A stretch of DNA of 64,000 bases from an uncultured Sphingomonadaceae bacterium (GCA_947501695.1 CANMWO010000004.1:82733-146732), one strand, 5' to 3'. Positions 1 to 9,856 are shown, numbered from the stretch's first letter. Numbers and translations: made by a program. The notes: a model not told the origin generated them from the sequence alone.

Positions 1-3000
1 TTGCGCGATTGTCTGCGCCCAATGCCACAGCGCCGGTGCCGGTTGCGAAATTGGGATCGCCGATAGCGACCGCACCATTGCCAGAGGCGATATTATTGGA
101 GCCAATGGAGACAGCCTTGCCATTTATCGCCTGCGCCCTCGTGCCTATGGCCACCGACTCTTCGCCACTCGCCTCGCTGCCCGTGCCGATGGCCAAGGCG
201 TCCTGACCAGTGGCGCTGGCGCCCGGGCCAGTGCTGTTGCTGTCGAAATAGGCTAGTTCGGCACCATTGACCTCGGCCTGAGCCAGCGCGCGATTGGCAT
301 CGGTCTGCGCCTGCATCGCCTCGCTCCGTGCAGTATCGGCACTGGCCTGTGCCTTGACGGCATTTTCAAAAGCCTCGTCTGCCTTCGCCTGTGCCTCTAC
401 GACCCCCGCGCCCGCCTGATCTGCCGCCAACTGCGCCGCCCGCGCTTCGGCGCGTGCCGTATCGGCTGTGGTTTGTGCGGTAGCGGCATTGGCAAAAGCC
501 TCATCCGCACGGGTTTGGGCCGTGGCCGCATTGGCCAGTGCCATATCTGCTGTACCCTGCGCATTGGCAGCGGCGTCTGCAACCATAGTCAGCTGCCCGA
601 CATTGACCGCATCGGTATTTTCAGTTCCCGCCGCAACATTTACGATCTGCCGTTCTGCGCCAGTGGAACCGACCGAAACCGTATCAGCACGGTCGGCCAC
701 AGAATTTGCGCCGAGCGCCACCGCATTGTCCGCTGTCGCTTGTACATCAATGCCTATCGCAATGGCATTTTCACCCGACGCCACAGCACCGTCAGAATCC
801 ATATCATCGCCATCACCCCCGATCGCAATCGCGCCATTGGCCTCCGCCCTGCTTCCGGCACCGACGGCAATAGTCTGCCTGCCCGATGCTATACTCCCGG
901 AACCCATCGATGTACCAAAAAGGCCGCTCGCTACGCTGTCATAACCGGTGGCGGTACTGGCATCGCCGCTGGCCTCACTGAAGCTACCTGTTGCCGTGCT
1001 GAAATTGCCCGAGGCTTGGCTCCGGGCACCGGTGGCTGTGCTGCTTTCACCGGAGGCGCTGCTGAGATAGCCATTGGCTGTCGCCCGGAGACCACTGGCC
1101 GTACTGAGCGTGCCAATGGCGATGCTGTCGTCACCGGTAGCGCTTGCCCTTGTTCCGAAGGCGCTGGCATTGTCACCCGAAGCCCGCGCGCTGTTACCAA
1201 CCGCGCTCGCTCCTTCGCCGCTTGCTTCGCTATTGTCCCCGATGGCGGTGCTGCCAGCCGCCGAGGCCATGGCCCCGTCACCGCATTCAAGCGTGTCGGC
1301 AGGATCGTCGGCATTGCCGGGGATGCCGTCAGGACCGGGATTGTTGCGACAGCCGCTGGCACTGACCGTCGTGATGGAGGCGTTGAGCTGCGCAAGGTTG
1401 ACCGCATCGGTATCTTCGGTGCCCGCTGCGACATTTGCGATCTGTCGCTCTGCGCCCACCGCGCCAACCGACAGGCTGTCCTCACGATCAGCAACAGAAC
1501 CGGCGCCCAATGCGATGGAGTTAAACGCAGTTGCCTGTGCATCATTGCCGAGGGCTACCGCATCCCCGCCGGAAGCAACTGCACCAAGAGTATCATCGTC
1601 CCCGCCATCGCTGCCGATCGCTATAGATTGGTCACCGGTGGCATCTGAGTTTACACCGATGGCCGTGCTGTTTAAACCGGCTGCGCTGCTGCTATTTCCA
1701 AGTGCGGTGCTGCGGTCACCGGCGGCATCACTGAAAGACCCGATGGCCGTGCTGCGGTTACCGGTGGCATTACTAGAAGACCCGATGGCCGCACTGTTGT
1801 CACCGATGGCGTCACTGAACGAACCAATGGCGATGCCCTCTACACCGCTGGCCTCACTGAAGGAGCCAAGGGCGATGCCCTCTTCACCGCTGGCGTCACT
1901 GAATGTGCCAATGGCGATGCCCTCTTCAACGCTGGCCTCACTGGATGCGCCTATGGCGATGCTCTCTATACCGCTGGCCCTACTGGCGCGGCCCATGGCG
2001 ATGCTTCTTTCACCGCTGGCCTCACTCCTTGTACCGATTGCGGTGCTGTCTTCACCGGTAGCGCTTGCCCTTGTTCCAAAGGCGATGGCATCATCGCCCG
2101 AAGCTTGTGCGCTGTTACCAACCGCGCTCGCTCCTTCCCCGCTTGCCTCGCTATTGTCCCCGATGGCGGTGCTGCCAGCCGCCGAGGCCATTGCCCCGTC
2201 ACCGCATTCCAGCGTGTCGGCAGGATCGTCGGCGGTGCCGGGGATGCCGTCAGGACCGGGATTGTTGCGACAGCCGCTGGCGCCCACCACCGCGAGGGAA
2301 ACGTTCAGCTGTGCGAGGTTGACCGCATCGGTATCCAGCGTGCCCGCTGCGACATTTGCGATCTGCCGCTCCGCCCCCACTGCGCCGACTGACAGGGTGC
2401 CCGCACGATCAGCGATCGACCCAGCGCCCAACGCGATGGAGTTGGCCGCAGTTGCCTGTGCGTCACTACCTATGGCGATCGCTCCAATGGCGGAGGCGAT
2501 TGCGCCGTCAATATCCGCATCATCACCGTCCGCGCCAATGGCAATCGACTGGTCACCGTTCGCTTTAGCTTCTTCGCCATTTGCGATGCTACCGACGCCG
2601 GTGGCCTCGCTATCATAGCCGATCGCGATACTGCTAATTCCGCTAGCGTCGCTTCTCCGCCCAGCCGCGATACTAAAATCACCAATAGCGTCCCCTCCGC
2701 CAATCGCGGTGCTGGAATCGCCTAAAGCGTCGCTAAAGAGACCAATAGCTGTGCTGCCCTCGCCTTCAGCGCCGCTACCGGAACCAATCGCGGTGCCGTA
2801 AAGGCCAGAAGCTTCGCTACCGGCACCAATCGCGATGCCGTGAAAGCCAGTAGCCTCACTGGAACGCCCGATTGCTATGCTGCGCTCATCGAGAGCCTCG
2901 CTGGAACGCCCGATGGCAATACCGCTGTTACCGCTGGCCTCTGCGTCATTGCCGAGCGCAATGCTGTTTTCCCCGGAAGCAATTGCACCTAGAGTGTCAT

Positions 3001-4879
3001 CGTCCGATTGAGTCGAACTATCCACGGCATCTTCGCCAATTGCGATCGAGTTATCTCCGGTCGCTTGCGCTTCGATGCCGACCGCGACCGAACCCGCACC
3101 AGTGGCCTGAGCGCCGCCGCCAATCGCCGTTGAGCCTGATGCAATAGCGCCCAATCCGATCGCCACCGCCCGCTCGCTGGTCGCCTGGGCGTCACCACCG
3201 ATCGCTACAGCGCCGTCAGCGGATGCAATCGCTCCCAATTCATTCCCGTCGTTATCCGAACCAATGGCGATGCTTGCGGCGCCGTCGGCCTCACTCAAAA
3301 GCCCGATGGCGATGCTGGCATTACCATCAGCGTTGCTATGTGTCCCGACCGCAGTACTATATGCACCAACAGCGTCGCTGAAATATCCGATCGCAGTACT
3401 GCCTGTACTAAGAGCCTCGCTACCATAGCCCGTTGCGGTGCTACCTTCACCAGCAGCCTCGCTGCGACGTCCGATGGCTGTACTGCGCCATTCGCTGGCT
3501 ATGCTATAACCTCCAAACGCACTAGCACCTTCACCGGAAGCGAGTGCGTCATTTCCGATAGCGATGCTGTCTTCTCCGGAGGCAACCGCGCCTAGGGCAT
3601 CATCGTCATTGCCGTCCGCGCCGATGGCAATCGACAGCTCACCGGTGGCTTGGCTGTCTGCACCGATGGCTGTGCTGCCGTCGCCGCTTGCCTCACTTCT
3701 GAACCCGAATGCGCTCGCTTCATTTGCGCTTGCGACCGCATCATTGCCGATGGCAATCGCCCCGTTTGCTGAGGCAATCGCGCCATCAGTGTCTGCATCC
3801 TCAGCATCTTCGCCAATTGCGATAGAATATTCGCCGGACCCTTCACTTTCCGCTCCGAGAGCGATGCTATTGAGGCCGGTGCCGGCAGAAGAGCTCCCGA
3901 GCATTGCCGCATCAAGCTGTGCCTTGTTCACCGCATCGGTATCCTGGGTCCCTGCTGCGACATTGACGATCTGGCGTTCTGCACCTCTTGCACCGACTGA
4001 AATGGTGTTTTCGCGATCAGCCACAGATGTTGCGCCCAGAGCGACCGAATCGCGTGCGCTCGCCAAGGCCTCCGTGCCTATTGCAACGGCATCTATCCCG
4101 GAGACGAGCGCGCCAATGAAAGTGCCGCTAGAGCCATAGCTCCCGATCGCAATCCCGCCTCGCGCGTTGGCTTCAGTTCTCGCGCCCAAGGCGATGCTAA
4201 GGCGCCCGTTGGCCTGACTGTAGGTACCAACTGCGGTGCTGTCAGACGAACTCGCAAGAGCTGAACCTCCGATTGCGGTGGCTGAGCCCGCGTTTGCAAG
4301 AGCTGAACCTCCGATTGCGATTGCAGAACCAGCGGTCGCCTTACTGGCATTACCAATGGCGATACTTTGATTACCGGTCGCTTCAGCTAACCCGCCTATT
4401 GCAGAGGCGCCATTTTCACTGGCTTGGCTGTTTACGCCGATTGCAGTGCTGCTGTTCCCGCTAGCTTGGCTGGCAGAACCTATCGCAGTGCTTCCCTCAT
4501 CTTGGGCCTTGCTGTTAGATCCATACGCCGTTGCAAGACCGGCTGTTGCTTCACTTGCCTTTCCGATTGAAGTGGAGAAGAGGCCGCTTGCGTCGCTGTC
4601 TTGACCGATGGCCGTAGCGGCGATGCCGGCCGCTTTGCTATTATGGCCGAAGGCAGTGCTTTGGTCGCCGGTCGCAACCGCTCCAACGCCGCAAGCCAGC
4701 TGTTCGTCATTTCCTTCGGCATTGGCGCCGCCATCATTATCCGTGCCGGGATCGACCTCGCCATTATTGTCACGGTCAAGCAGACATGTTTCTGCCGAAG
4801 CAGGGTTGGCGGCAACTAGTGCCGCGACGCTGGTGGCCAAAAGAAGGCTACGACGGACGGTAGTGGATGATACGTTCAT
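1..4879 (-). CDS. Trimeric autotransporter adhesin (YadA-like head and stalk), C-terminus outside the window
   Basis: An open frame of at least 1626 codons runs from ATG 4879 to the left edge. The N-terminus has a Sec-type signal (RRSLLLATSVAALVAA, cleavage near PASA-E). Most of the rest is tandem 14-residue YadA head repeats of the form S-x-A-x-G-x-x-S-x-A. Four stalk-type motifs (GAERQI-NVAAGT-TDAVN-QL) lie near 3906-4022, 2303-2414, 1383-1492 and 588-698. An Ala-rich coiled coil lies near 240-570. Acidic insertions such as DGNDDDALGA recur in the head. Family knowledge: these proteins trimerise on the outer membrane through a C-terminal YadA anchor, which must lie beyond position 1. The role is surface adhesion or autoaggregation. 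The opposite strand carries long spurious frames because of the repeats. Confidence 0.93.
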   Translation of the reverse strand, partial: MNVSSTTVRRSLLLATSVAALVAANPASAETCLLDRDNNGEVDPGTDNDGGANAEGNDEQLACGVGAVATGDQSTAFGHNSKAAGIAATAIGQDSDASGLFSTSIGKASEATAGLATAYGSNSKAQDEGSTAIGSASQASGNSSTAIGVNSQASENGASAIGGLAEATGNQSIAIGNASKATAGSAIAIGGSALANAGSATAIGGSALASSSDSTAVGTYSQANGRLSIALGARTEANARGGIAIGSYGSSGTFIGALVSGIDAVAIGTEALASARDSVALGATSVADRENTISVGARGAERQIVNVAAGTQDTDAVNKAQLDAAMLGSSSAGTGLNSIALGAESEGSGEYSIAIGEDAEDADTDGAIASANGAIAIGNDAVASANEASAFGFRSEASGDGSTAIGADSQATGELSIAIGADGNDDDALGAVASGEDSIAIGNDALASGEGASAFGGYSIASEWRSTAIGRRSEAAGEGSTATGYGSEALSTGSTAIGYFSDAVGAYSTAVGTHSNADGNASIAIGLLSEADGAASIAIGSDNDGNELGAIASADGAVAIGGDAQATSERAVAIGLGAIASGSTAIGGGAQATGAGSVAVGIEAQATGDNSIAIGEDAVDSSTQSDDDTLGAIASGENSIALGNDAEASGNSGIAIGRSSEALDERSIAIGRSSEATGFHGIAIGAGSEASGLYGTAIGSGSGAEGEGSTAIGLFSDALGDSSTAIGGGDAIGDFSIAAGRRSDASGISSIAIGYDSEATGVGSIANGEEAKANGDQSIAIGADGDDADIDGAIASAIGAIAIGSDAQATAANSIALGAGSIADRAGTLSVGAVGAERQIANVAAGTLDTDAVNLAQLNVSLAVVGASGCRNNPGPDGIPGTADDPADTLECGDGAMASAAGSTAIGDNSEASGEGASAVGNSAQASGDDAIAFGTRASATGEDSTAIGTRSEASGERSIAMGRASRASGIESIAIGASSEASVEEGIAIGTFSDASGEEGIALGSFSEASGVEGIAIGSFSDAIGDNSAAIGSSSNATGNRSTAIGSFSDAAGDRSTALGNSSSAAGLNSTAIGVNSDATGDQSIAIGSDGGDDDTLGAVASGGDAVALGNDAQATAFNSIALGAGSVADREDSLSVGAVGAERQIANVAAGTEDTDAVNLAQLNASITTVSASGCRNNPGPDGIPGNADDPADTLECGDGAMASAAGSTAIGDNSEASGEGASAVGNSARASGDNASAFGTRASATGDDSIAIGTLSTASGLRATANGYLSSASGESSTATGARSQASGNFSTATGSFSEASGDASTATGYDSVASGLFGTSMGSGSIASGRQTIAVGAGSRAEANGAIAIGGDGDDMDSDGAVASGENAIAIGIDVQATADNAVALGANSVADRADTVSVGSTGAERQIVNVAAGTENTDAVNVGQLTMVADAAANAQGTADMALANAATAQTRADEAFANAATAQTTADTARAEARAAQLAADQAGAGVVEAQAKADEAFENAVKAQASADTARSEAMQAQTDANRALAQAEVNGAELAYFDSNSTGPGASATGQDALAIGTGSEASGEESVAIGTRAQAINGKAVSIGSNNIASGNGAVAIGDPNFATGTGAVALGADNRA
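1135..2290 (-). repeat. Internal duplication in the adhesin gene (two ~226 bp near-identical copies)
   Basis: Bases ~1135-1362 and ~2056-2281 are almost the same, with only scattered substitutions. Each copy encodes a Cys-containing module (SGCRNNPGPDGIPG ... LECGDGAMAS) directly after a stalk motif, followed by the same head repeats. The two copies are about 920 bp apart, so the duplicated unit is probably stalk plus Cys module plus head. A divergent relative of the Cys module sits at the mature N-terminus. Confidence 0.85.
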
Positions 4880-5366
4880 TATATTTGTTCCCTAATGTAG
4901 AGTCTGAAAATTTGCTCGGCGTCGTGGCAGGCAGATTGGTCAGGTGCAGACAGGGCTCCGGGGGGGTACCCTGCCTGCACCCAGTTGGTGAAGACGCTTT
5001 TCACCTGCGTCGGCGGGGTCGCAGGTGGCATCAGATTGTTGCTAAAACGCTGCCCGCATGATCAAATAATCAAACGGTCTTCGTCCCCGCCAACCAAACC
5101 GGTTGATCCGCCCTTAGGCCAACCAGAAAACAGATGGTCTGCAATGGTATCTGCAGGCACAGGCACAGCCGACCCGTTACTGCCCCATGCTGCAGCATTG
5201 CGGTTCCCATCCGTTTCTGAAATGGTGTAAACAGCCGTAACGGTAAGAAAAAAAGGGGTCATGGCCAGATTGTCCGAAACATATCCAAATTTGTCCGAAA
5301 TATGCTAGTCATGGCTGAATGGCTCGCTCGTAATGCAATGCTTAAGTCGGTTCTTAAGGCTTCACG
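4880..5366. other. Intergenic region between divergent adhesin and receptor/AraC genes
   Basis: This 487 bp stretch separates two divergently transcribed genes and should hold both promoters. A 66-codon minus frame at 5062-5262 has no visible ribosome binding site and no recognised domain, so I do not call it a gene. A direct repeat at 5270-5300 is listed separately. Confidence 0.5.
5270..5300. promoter_or_regulatory. Candidate AraC-type operator: direct repeat with 21 bp period
   Basis: The 10-mer TTGTCCGAAA occurs exactly at 5270-5279 and again at 5291-5300, 21 bp or two helical turns apart, about 70 bp before the receptor/AraC gene. AraC-family proteins bind direct half-sites spaced this way. 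That this protein binds here is inference. Confidence 0.45.
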
Positions 5367-7115
5367 GTGATGAGAATCATGTTAGCGAGAGTGTTCTTAT
5401 GGCTGACACTGGTGCTGTGCAGTCTTGTCGTGTCTCAAGCAGCTTTCGCGCAAGTTGGCGACGAGAGCTGTATTGGTGGCGGCGAAGACGGTGCTGCTAT
5501 CAACATCCTCGCAGATTTACCTGGCGGCCAATCGAAGCCGCTCGCCGCCAGCTATTTTCTCGATTCAGAGGGAATGGTCGGTGCGGGCAGCATAGCCAGC
5601 CGGGATTTTGCCTTTGCGCCTTGCCAAGAGCAATTTGATATAGCGCGAGCCCCAGGGGCCTTGTGGCTGAAATTCATTGCCCGAAACCCGCATGCGGAAG
5701 CACAAATGTGGGGCATATCCTTCATGGAAACGGTAGTGGATGATTTGACCTTGTTTCAGCTGCAAGGCGGCACGCTTGTGCAGGTAGCACAAGACGGTCG
5801 CACCATCGCGGCAGCGCAAAGCGACCACAACAGGCTACAAACGTCTGTCTCTTTCCGGATCGAACCGGGCCAGGAAGAAATTTACTATGTCCGTGTTTCG
5901 GGCACCTATTCACCATCCGTCACGCCCGTCATCGGATCGGTCAATCTGCTATCCGACTGGTCAAGCGGATTTTCTGCCATATCCGCCGTTATGCTTGGCT
6001 TCTGTGTCATCATGACCCTATTCAGCCTGATCCTGTTCCGGCATGTTCATTCCCGTTTCTATCAATTTTATGCCGCCCATCTGATTAGCTTGTTCTTCAT
6101 GACTTTCCTGTTTGACGGGTGGCCGCACGTCTTGTTCGGTTCGACCATTTCGACGCAGCAGTGGAAGCCGTTGATCGAATTGGCGTCTGGTTTGGTGATG
6201 ATCGCCAATATACAATATTGCCGGATCCTGTTGACCATCGACATCGACCCCCAGAAAAGAAAACAGGCCGTGTTTCATTGGCTCACCGGTATTGGCGTGA
6301 TCGCGACGATATGGGCGATGATCGACCCGTTGGGTTGGGGCACTCCGGTTGCGATCCTGTTCATCATCAACCCGTTTGTTCTGCTTTATGTCGCAGGACG
6401 CAAAATGCTTGCTGGGGTGAAACAGGCTGTCCCGGTATTCACGTCTTTGGTCGCGCTGAGCATCGGTCTGTTCTCATCGCTCTATTTTTTCAAATTCCCC
6501 GTCCCGATCACGGAAACCAATTCGGCCTTTGACCTGATCATGATGCGACCGATTACGCTGAGCTATACCAGTTCGACGATCGTGGAAGCGACATTCATGA
6601 TGATCGCCATTTCGATTATGATCAATGCCATGCAAAGACAAAGAAACGCCGCCGTTACCGAAGCGATCAAACTGCGTGATCAAATCGATATGTCAGCGAG
6701 CCACAGCGGGCAGGCGGAGAAAGTTCTGGAAGCAAAAGACGCTGCGCTCGATGGCCTTTTGGCGAACGACCTCGACAAAAAACTGACCGCTCCAGCAGAA
6801 CAAGGTTTTCTGGAACGGGCCACCCAATCGGTTATCGAGAATGTGAACCAGAGAGGCTTTGGCGCAGGTACGCTAGCCTCGACATTGGGGGTAACGGAAA
6901 AAACGCTGGGACGCCGGCTCAAAAAATCACAAGGTCTGACACCGGCAGCCTTCATCCGCTCGATACGGTTAAGCTATGCCCGCGACCTGATCGCAATCCG
7001 CCAGTTTGAGACCGTCTCGGAAATTGCCGATGCCTCAGGCTTCTCAAGCGCCAGCCATTTTGCCAGACTTTATCGTCAGGAATATAAAGAAACGCCCCGC
7101 GAAACATTTAAATAA
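5367..7115 (+). CDS. 7TM-DISM receptor fused to an AraC-type DNA-binding domain
   Basis: 582 residues. An N-terminal signal (LARVFLWLTLVLCSLVVS) is followed by a periplasmic domain resembling 7TMR-DISMED2 (about 35-175), then a block of hydrophobic segments (about 190-415) resembling the 7TMR-DISM membrane module. A cytoplasmic linker leads to an AraC/XylS domain (about 490-582) with two helix-turn-helix motifs, GTLASTLGVTEKTLGRRLKK and SEIADASGFSSASHFARLYR. Inference: a one-component membrane sensor that binds a ligand, perhaps a carbohydrate, outside the membrane and acts on DNA directly. GTG at 5367, ATG 5370 and ATG 5379 are all possible starts. It converges on a histidine kinase with the same sensor type. 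Confidence 0.88.
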   Translation: MMRIMLARVFLWLTLVLCSLVVSQAAFAQVGDESCIGGGEDGAAINILADLPGGQSKPLAASYFLDSEGMVGAGSIASRDFAFAPCQEQFDIARAPGALWLKFIARNPHAEAQMWGISFMETVVDDLTLFQLQGGTLVQVAQDGRTIAAAQSDHNRLQTSVSFRIEPGQEEIYYVRVSGTYSPSVTPVIGSVNLLSDWSSGFSAISAVMLGFCVIMTLFSLILFRHVHSRFYQFYAAHLISLFFMTFLFDGWPHVLFGSTISTQQWKPLIELASGLVMIANIQYCRILLTIDIDPQKRKQAVFHWLTGIGVIATIWAMIDPLGWGTPVAILFIINPFVLLYVAGRKMLAGVKQAVPVFTSLVALSIGLFSSLYFFKFPVPITETNSAFDLIMMRPITLSYTSSTIVEATFMMIAISIMINAMQRQRNAAVTEAIKLRDQIDMSASHSGQAEKVLEAKDAALDGLLANDLDKKLTAPAEQGFLERATQSVIENVNQRGFGAGTLASTLGVTEKTLGRRLKKSQGLTPAAFIRSIRLSYARDLIAIRQFETVSEIADASGFSSASHFARLYRQEYKETPRETFK

Positions 7116-7179
7116 CCTGCCGCGGACATCAGCTTCGTGGCAGCTTCATCCCGAAAGCGGAAATTTTCTGATCGACAGA

Positions 7180-9189
7180 TTAGCCGCTGGCTTTGGGAAT
7201 TTCGCTTATGGTGAAAACCGACCCTTTGCTGATTTTGCTTTGGGCTTCAAACATCAATCCCGATCGCTGGGCGATGGTCGATACTATGTTTAGACCCAGT
7301 CCTTTTCCATCGACATCGTTCGTTCCGCGCTGGTGTCGTTTCATAGCGTGCGCCAAATCCTGTTCCGTCATTCCGTTGCCCGTATCTTTCACAGCAATAG
7401 AAACAGTTTCTCCCCGATTGGAGCATGAGACTTTGACGTCGCCACTGTCCGTATATTTGATGGCATTTGAAACCAAGTTAGAAAGCATACGGATTAGCTC
7501 AATCGCATCGGCTTCAACAACAAGTGCTGATTTGTCAAAGTGTAGTTTCAATCCCTTTTCTTTGGCCTCTGAACCAAACATTCGGTTCAGGTTATCAAAA
7601 ACTATTTGTAACGGCACATGATCAGTTTTGGTCTCCACATCATCCTCTCTGTGTTTTGAAGGATGAATCTCATCTAATGTGTTGCCCAACACGCTGTTCA
7701 GATAACTGAGACCTGCTTCGAGTTTTTCCTTTAACTCCGGAGAAGATTTGTCAGCCTGTTCCAGTGCCAGTTGCAAACTGGTCAGCGGCTGGCGCATATC
7801 ATGACTCACGTCCGCCAGTTTGTTTTGGTGTCGTTCTGCCAAAGCTTTGGCGCGGTCGCGGTCTTTATTGGCTGCTAATAGAGACTGGGCGATTTCAAGA
7901 TTTTCTTGAGCTGTAGCCAATTCACTTTGGAGAGCTTTATCACGTTGTTTGCGAAGCCCAAATGTCTGGCTTAACATGGCCGCAGTAAACACAGAGGCAT
8001 CGAGCAGTTGCAAAATTTTTACGTTTCGAATTACTTCAAAAACATAGCTATATTGCCACAGAAAATTGTTCGCGACGCTATACGTCAGGTAACTGATGAA
8101 GATCACGATACCCAATATGAAAAAACCGGAACCGTTTGGGCGGGATTTGAAGGCTAGGTAGGCCGCGCCGATGCTGATTGCGGTGAACATCAAAGCCAAT
8201 GCATTAATCCCGTATCTGTAAATTTCGGTTGTACCCCAAATTGGATATACTGCGAAAAAAGTCAGAACGAACGCAATGAAGATAGTTGTGAGGACGAAAA
8301 ATCTTGGGAAACGATGCCTGACATCCAAAAATGAAATCATAAAAAACTGATAAGAAAGGACCATGATCACCTGCCAGAACAGACGAATGAAGGTATTGGA
8401 ACTTGGGTCTCCTGCATAGAAGAACAGGCTAAAATATCCATCTTGCTGCATATTCAAAGCGATAGTGCCGATCAGGAAGACAAGATAATATCGAGCGGGT
8501 CTAGAATTGAGCAGGAAAGAAAGAAGCGCGAGAAAAATCAAGAGCGTAAAGCTGATCCCGTAAAAGATCGAATTGATATTGGAGTTCTTTGTGCGATGCT
8601 CAGTCAAAACTGCCTCTGCACGGAGATATATTGGCACAAGTCCCGCATTGTCTCCTGTCTTAAAATGAACCCATAATCCAATCTCGCCTTGCGGTAAGAT
8701 ATTGATAGGATTGGATGCCAGAACAAGCTCGGGCCTGACACGATCTTCGATCGCTTGGGCAGGCAACTCAGCGTCCAAAACTAGTTTCAACTCGTCAGTT
8801 TGTTCCAAATAGATGACATAATCTTTATTGATAAAATGTTCTGTATCTAAGACTCGCGCGATCGGTTGATTGGTTGCATTTTCTATTCGGATATAAGCCC
8901 AGTCACCATCAGCCGTTGCTTCTGGTATGATTTGATCCGCGATCGGAATACCGAGCGCTTTTTGCTCAGCTTGTTTTCTGGCAGCAACATCATAAACATC
9001 GAAATTCCCGTCTTCGACGATCACCAAATGCTCAACAATATTCACGTCATTATTGACGGCTGTTAGGTTCAGTTTTTGCGCCGTCGTTGGGGCAACGCCG
9101 ATAATAAAAAACAAGACAAGGCTTATCGAGATTGATATGATTTTGGCTGTAGTCAGGGGACTTAAAATTGTCATTGCCGTTTGGCCCAT
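7180..9189 (-). CDS. Sensor histidine kinase with 7TM-DISM sensory module
   Basis: 669 residues. It has a signal/anchor segment (residues ~14-37), an extracytoplasmic domain of DISMED2 type (~45-190) and about seven hydrophobic segments (~205-415). A coiled-coil linker follows, then a HisKA domain with phospho-acceptor His463 in DVSHDMRQP. The HATPase domain shows the N box (NLVSNAIKYT), G1 (DTGNGM) and G2 (GKGLGL). All catalytic motifs look intact. Its start overlaps the start of the divergent response regulator, the likely partner. ATG 9174 is an alternative start; neither has a clear ribosome binding site. The ligand is unknown. Confidence 0.9.
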   Translation of the reverse strand: MGQTAMTILSPLTTAKIISISISLVLFFIIGVAPTTAQKLNLTAVNNDVNIVEHLVIVEDGNFDVYDVAARKQAEQKALGIPIADQIIPEATADGDWAYIRIENATNQPIARVLDTEHFINKDYVIYLEQTDELKLVLDAELPAQAIEDRVRPELVLASNPINILPQGEIGLWVHFKTGDNAGLVPIYLRAEAVLTEHRTKNSNINSIFYGISFTLLIFLALLSFLLNSRPARYYLVFLIGTIALNMQQDGYFSLFFYAGDPSSNTFIRLFWQVIMVLSYQFFMISFLDVRHRFPRFFVLTTIFIAFVLTFFAVYPIWGTTEIYRYGINALALMFTAISIGAAYLAFKSRPNGSGFFILGIVIFISYLTYSVANNFLWQYSYVFEVIRNVKILQLLDASVFTAAMLSQTFGLRKQRDKALQSELATAQENLEIAQSLLAANKDRDRAKALAERHQNKLADVSHDMRQPLTSLQLALEQADKSSPELKEKLEAGLSYLNSVLGNTLDEIHPSKHREDDVETKTDHVPLQIVFDNLNRMFGSEAKEKGLKLHFDKSALVVEADAIELIRMLSNLVSNAIKYTDSGDVKVSCSNRGETVSIAVKDTGNGMTEQDLAHAMKRHQRGTNDVDGKGLGLNIVSTIAQRSGLMFEAQSKISKGSVFTISEIPKASG

Positions 9190-9812
9190 ATCATGCCGTT
9201 ATCGCAGATGATCATGCTGTTGTGCGTGACGGTCTGCGGGCGATTCTGGAGTCGATTGGTGAAGTCGAAATAGTTGGTGAGGCGGAAAACGGGTTGGAAG
9301 CCATTTCGCTTGCCAAAGAAAAGAAACCGGCTTTGCTTACCTTGGATGCCGCAATGCCCCTGGCGCGTGGGATGGAAGTCTTTGTCGAAGTTCGCAGATG
9401 GAGCCCTGAGACCCGTATCATAGTTGTTACAGGCTTTACTGCAAAAGGCCATTTGGCCGACTGGATTGCTGCGGATGTTGACGGATTGTTTTTGAAATCC
9501 TGCAAGCCTGATGAAATGCGCCGCGGTTTTGAACTGATTCTGAATGGCGGCGCTTATGTCTCGAAATCGGTATTGTCTATTTTGGAACAGGAATCCAAAA
9601 TACCGTCGTTGACTTCCCGCGAGCGTCAGGTTCTCCATTTGATAGCCGAAGGGCTTAACAATGGCGAAATTGCAGAGCGACTCTCGGTCAGTGCCAAAAC
9701 GGTCGATAACCATAGAACCAACATGATGTCTAAGCTCGATGTTCATTCGATCGCACAGCTTATCGCCTATGCGTTGAAAGAAGGCATTCTTGATCAGTCC
9801 CAGCAGCTGTGA
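9168..9812 (+). CDS. Response regulator, NarL/FixJ (LuxR-type) family
   Basis: 214 residues. The receiver domain (about 7-125) has the acidic pair DD near the N-terminus and a phospho-acceptor aspartate at about residue 60 (LLTLDAAMP). A LuxR-type helix-turn-helix (about 148-208) contains LTSRERQVLHLIAEGLNNGE and SAKTVDNHR. No in-frame ATG precedes the receiver core; TTG at 9168 has AGGGGA about 8 bases upstream, so a TTG start is the best choice. It is divergent from the kinase with overlapping 5' ends, which suggests coordinated expression. The secreted-protein genes downstream are plausible but unproven targets. Confidence 0.9.
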   Translation: MSLPFGPYHAVIADDHAVVRDGLRAILESIGEVEIVGEAENGLEAISLAKEKKPALLTLDAAMPLARGMEVFVEVRRWSPETRIIVVTGFTAKGHLADWIAADVDGLFLKSCKPDEMRRGFELILNGGAYVSKSVLSILEQESKIPSLTSRERQVLHLIAEGLNNGEIAERLSVSAKTVDNHRTNMMSKLDVHSIAQLIAYALKEGILDQSQQL

Positions 9813-9856
9813 TCCCATCGTCATGTGAAATGACTATCAGATAATCAACACTTTCT

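Noticed and set aside
1074..2618. Long plus-strand frames (up to 514 codons) across 468-2618 and 3564-4139
   Set aside because: They are the mirror of the minus-strand adhesin repeats: periodic low-complexity composition, no ribosome sites, no domains. The minus frame has a signal peptide and family motifs and stays open for 1626 codons.
1..4879. CRISPR-like periodic array
   Set aside because: The ~42 bp period is coding (14-residue head repeat) with diverged units and no unique spacers.
5062..5262. 66-codon minus frame before the receptor gene
   Set aside because: No ribosome binding site, no recognised motif, and it overlaps the candidate operator region.
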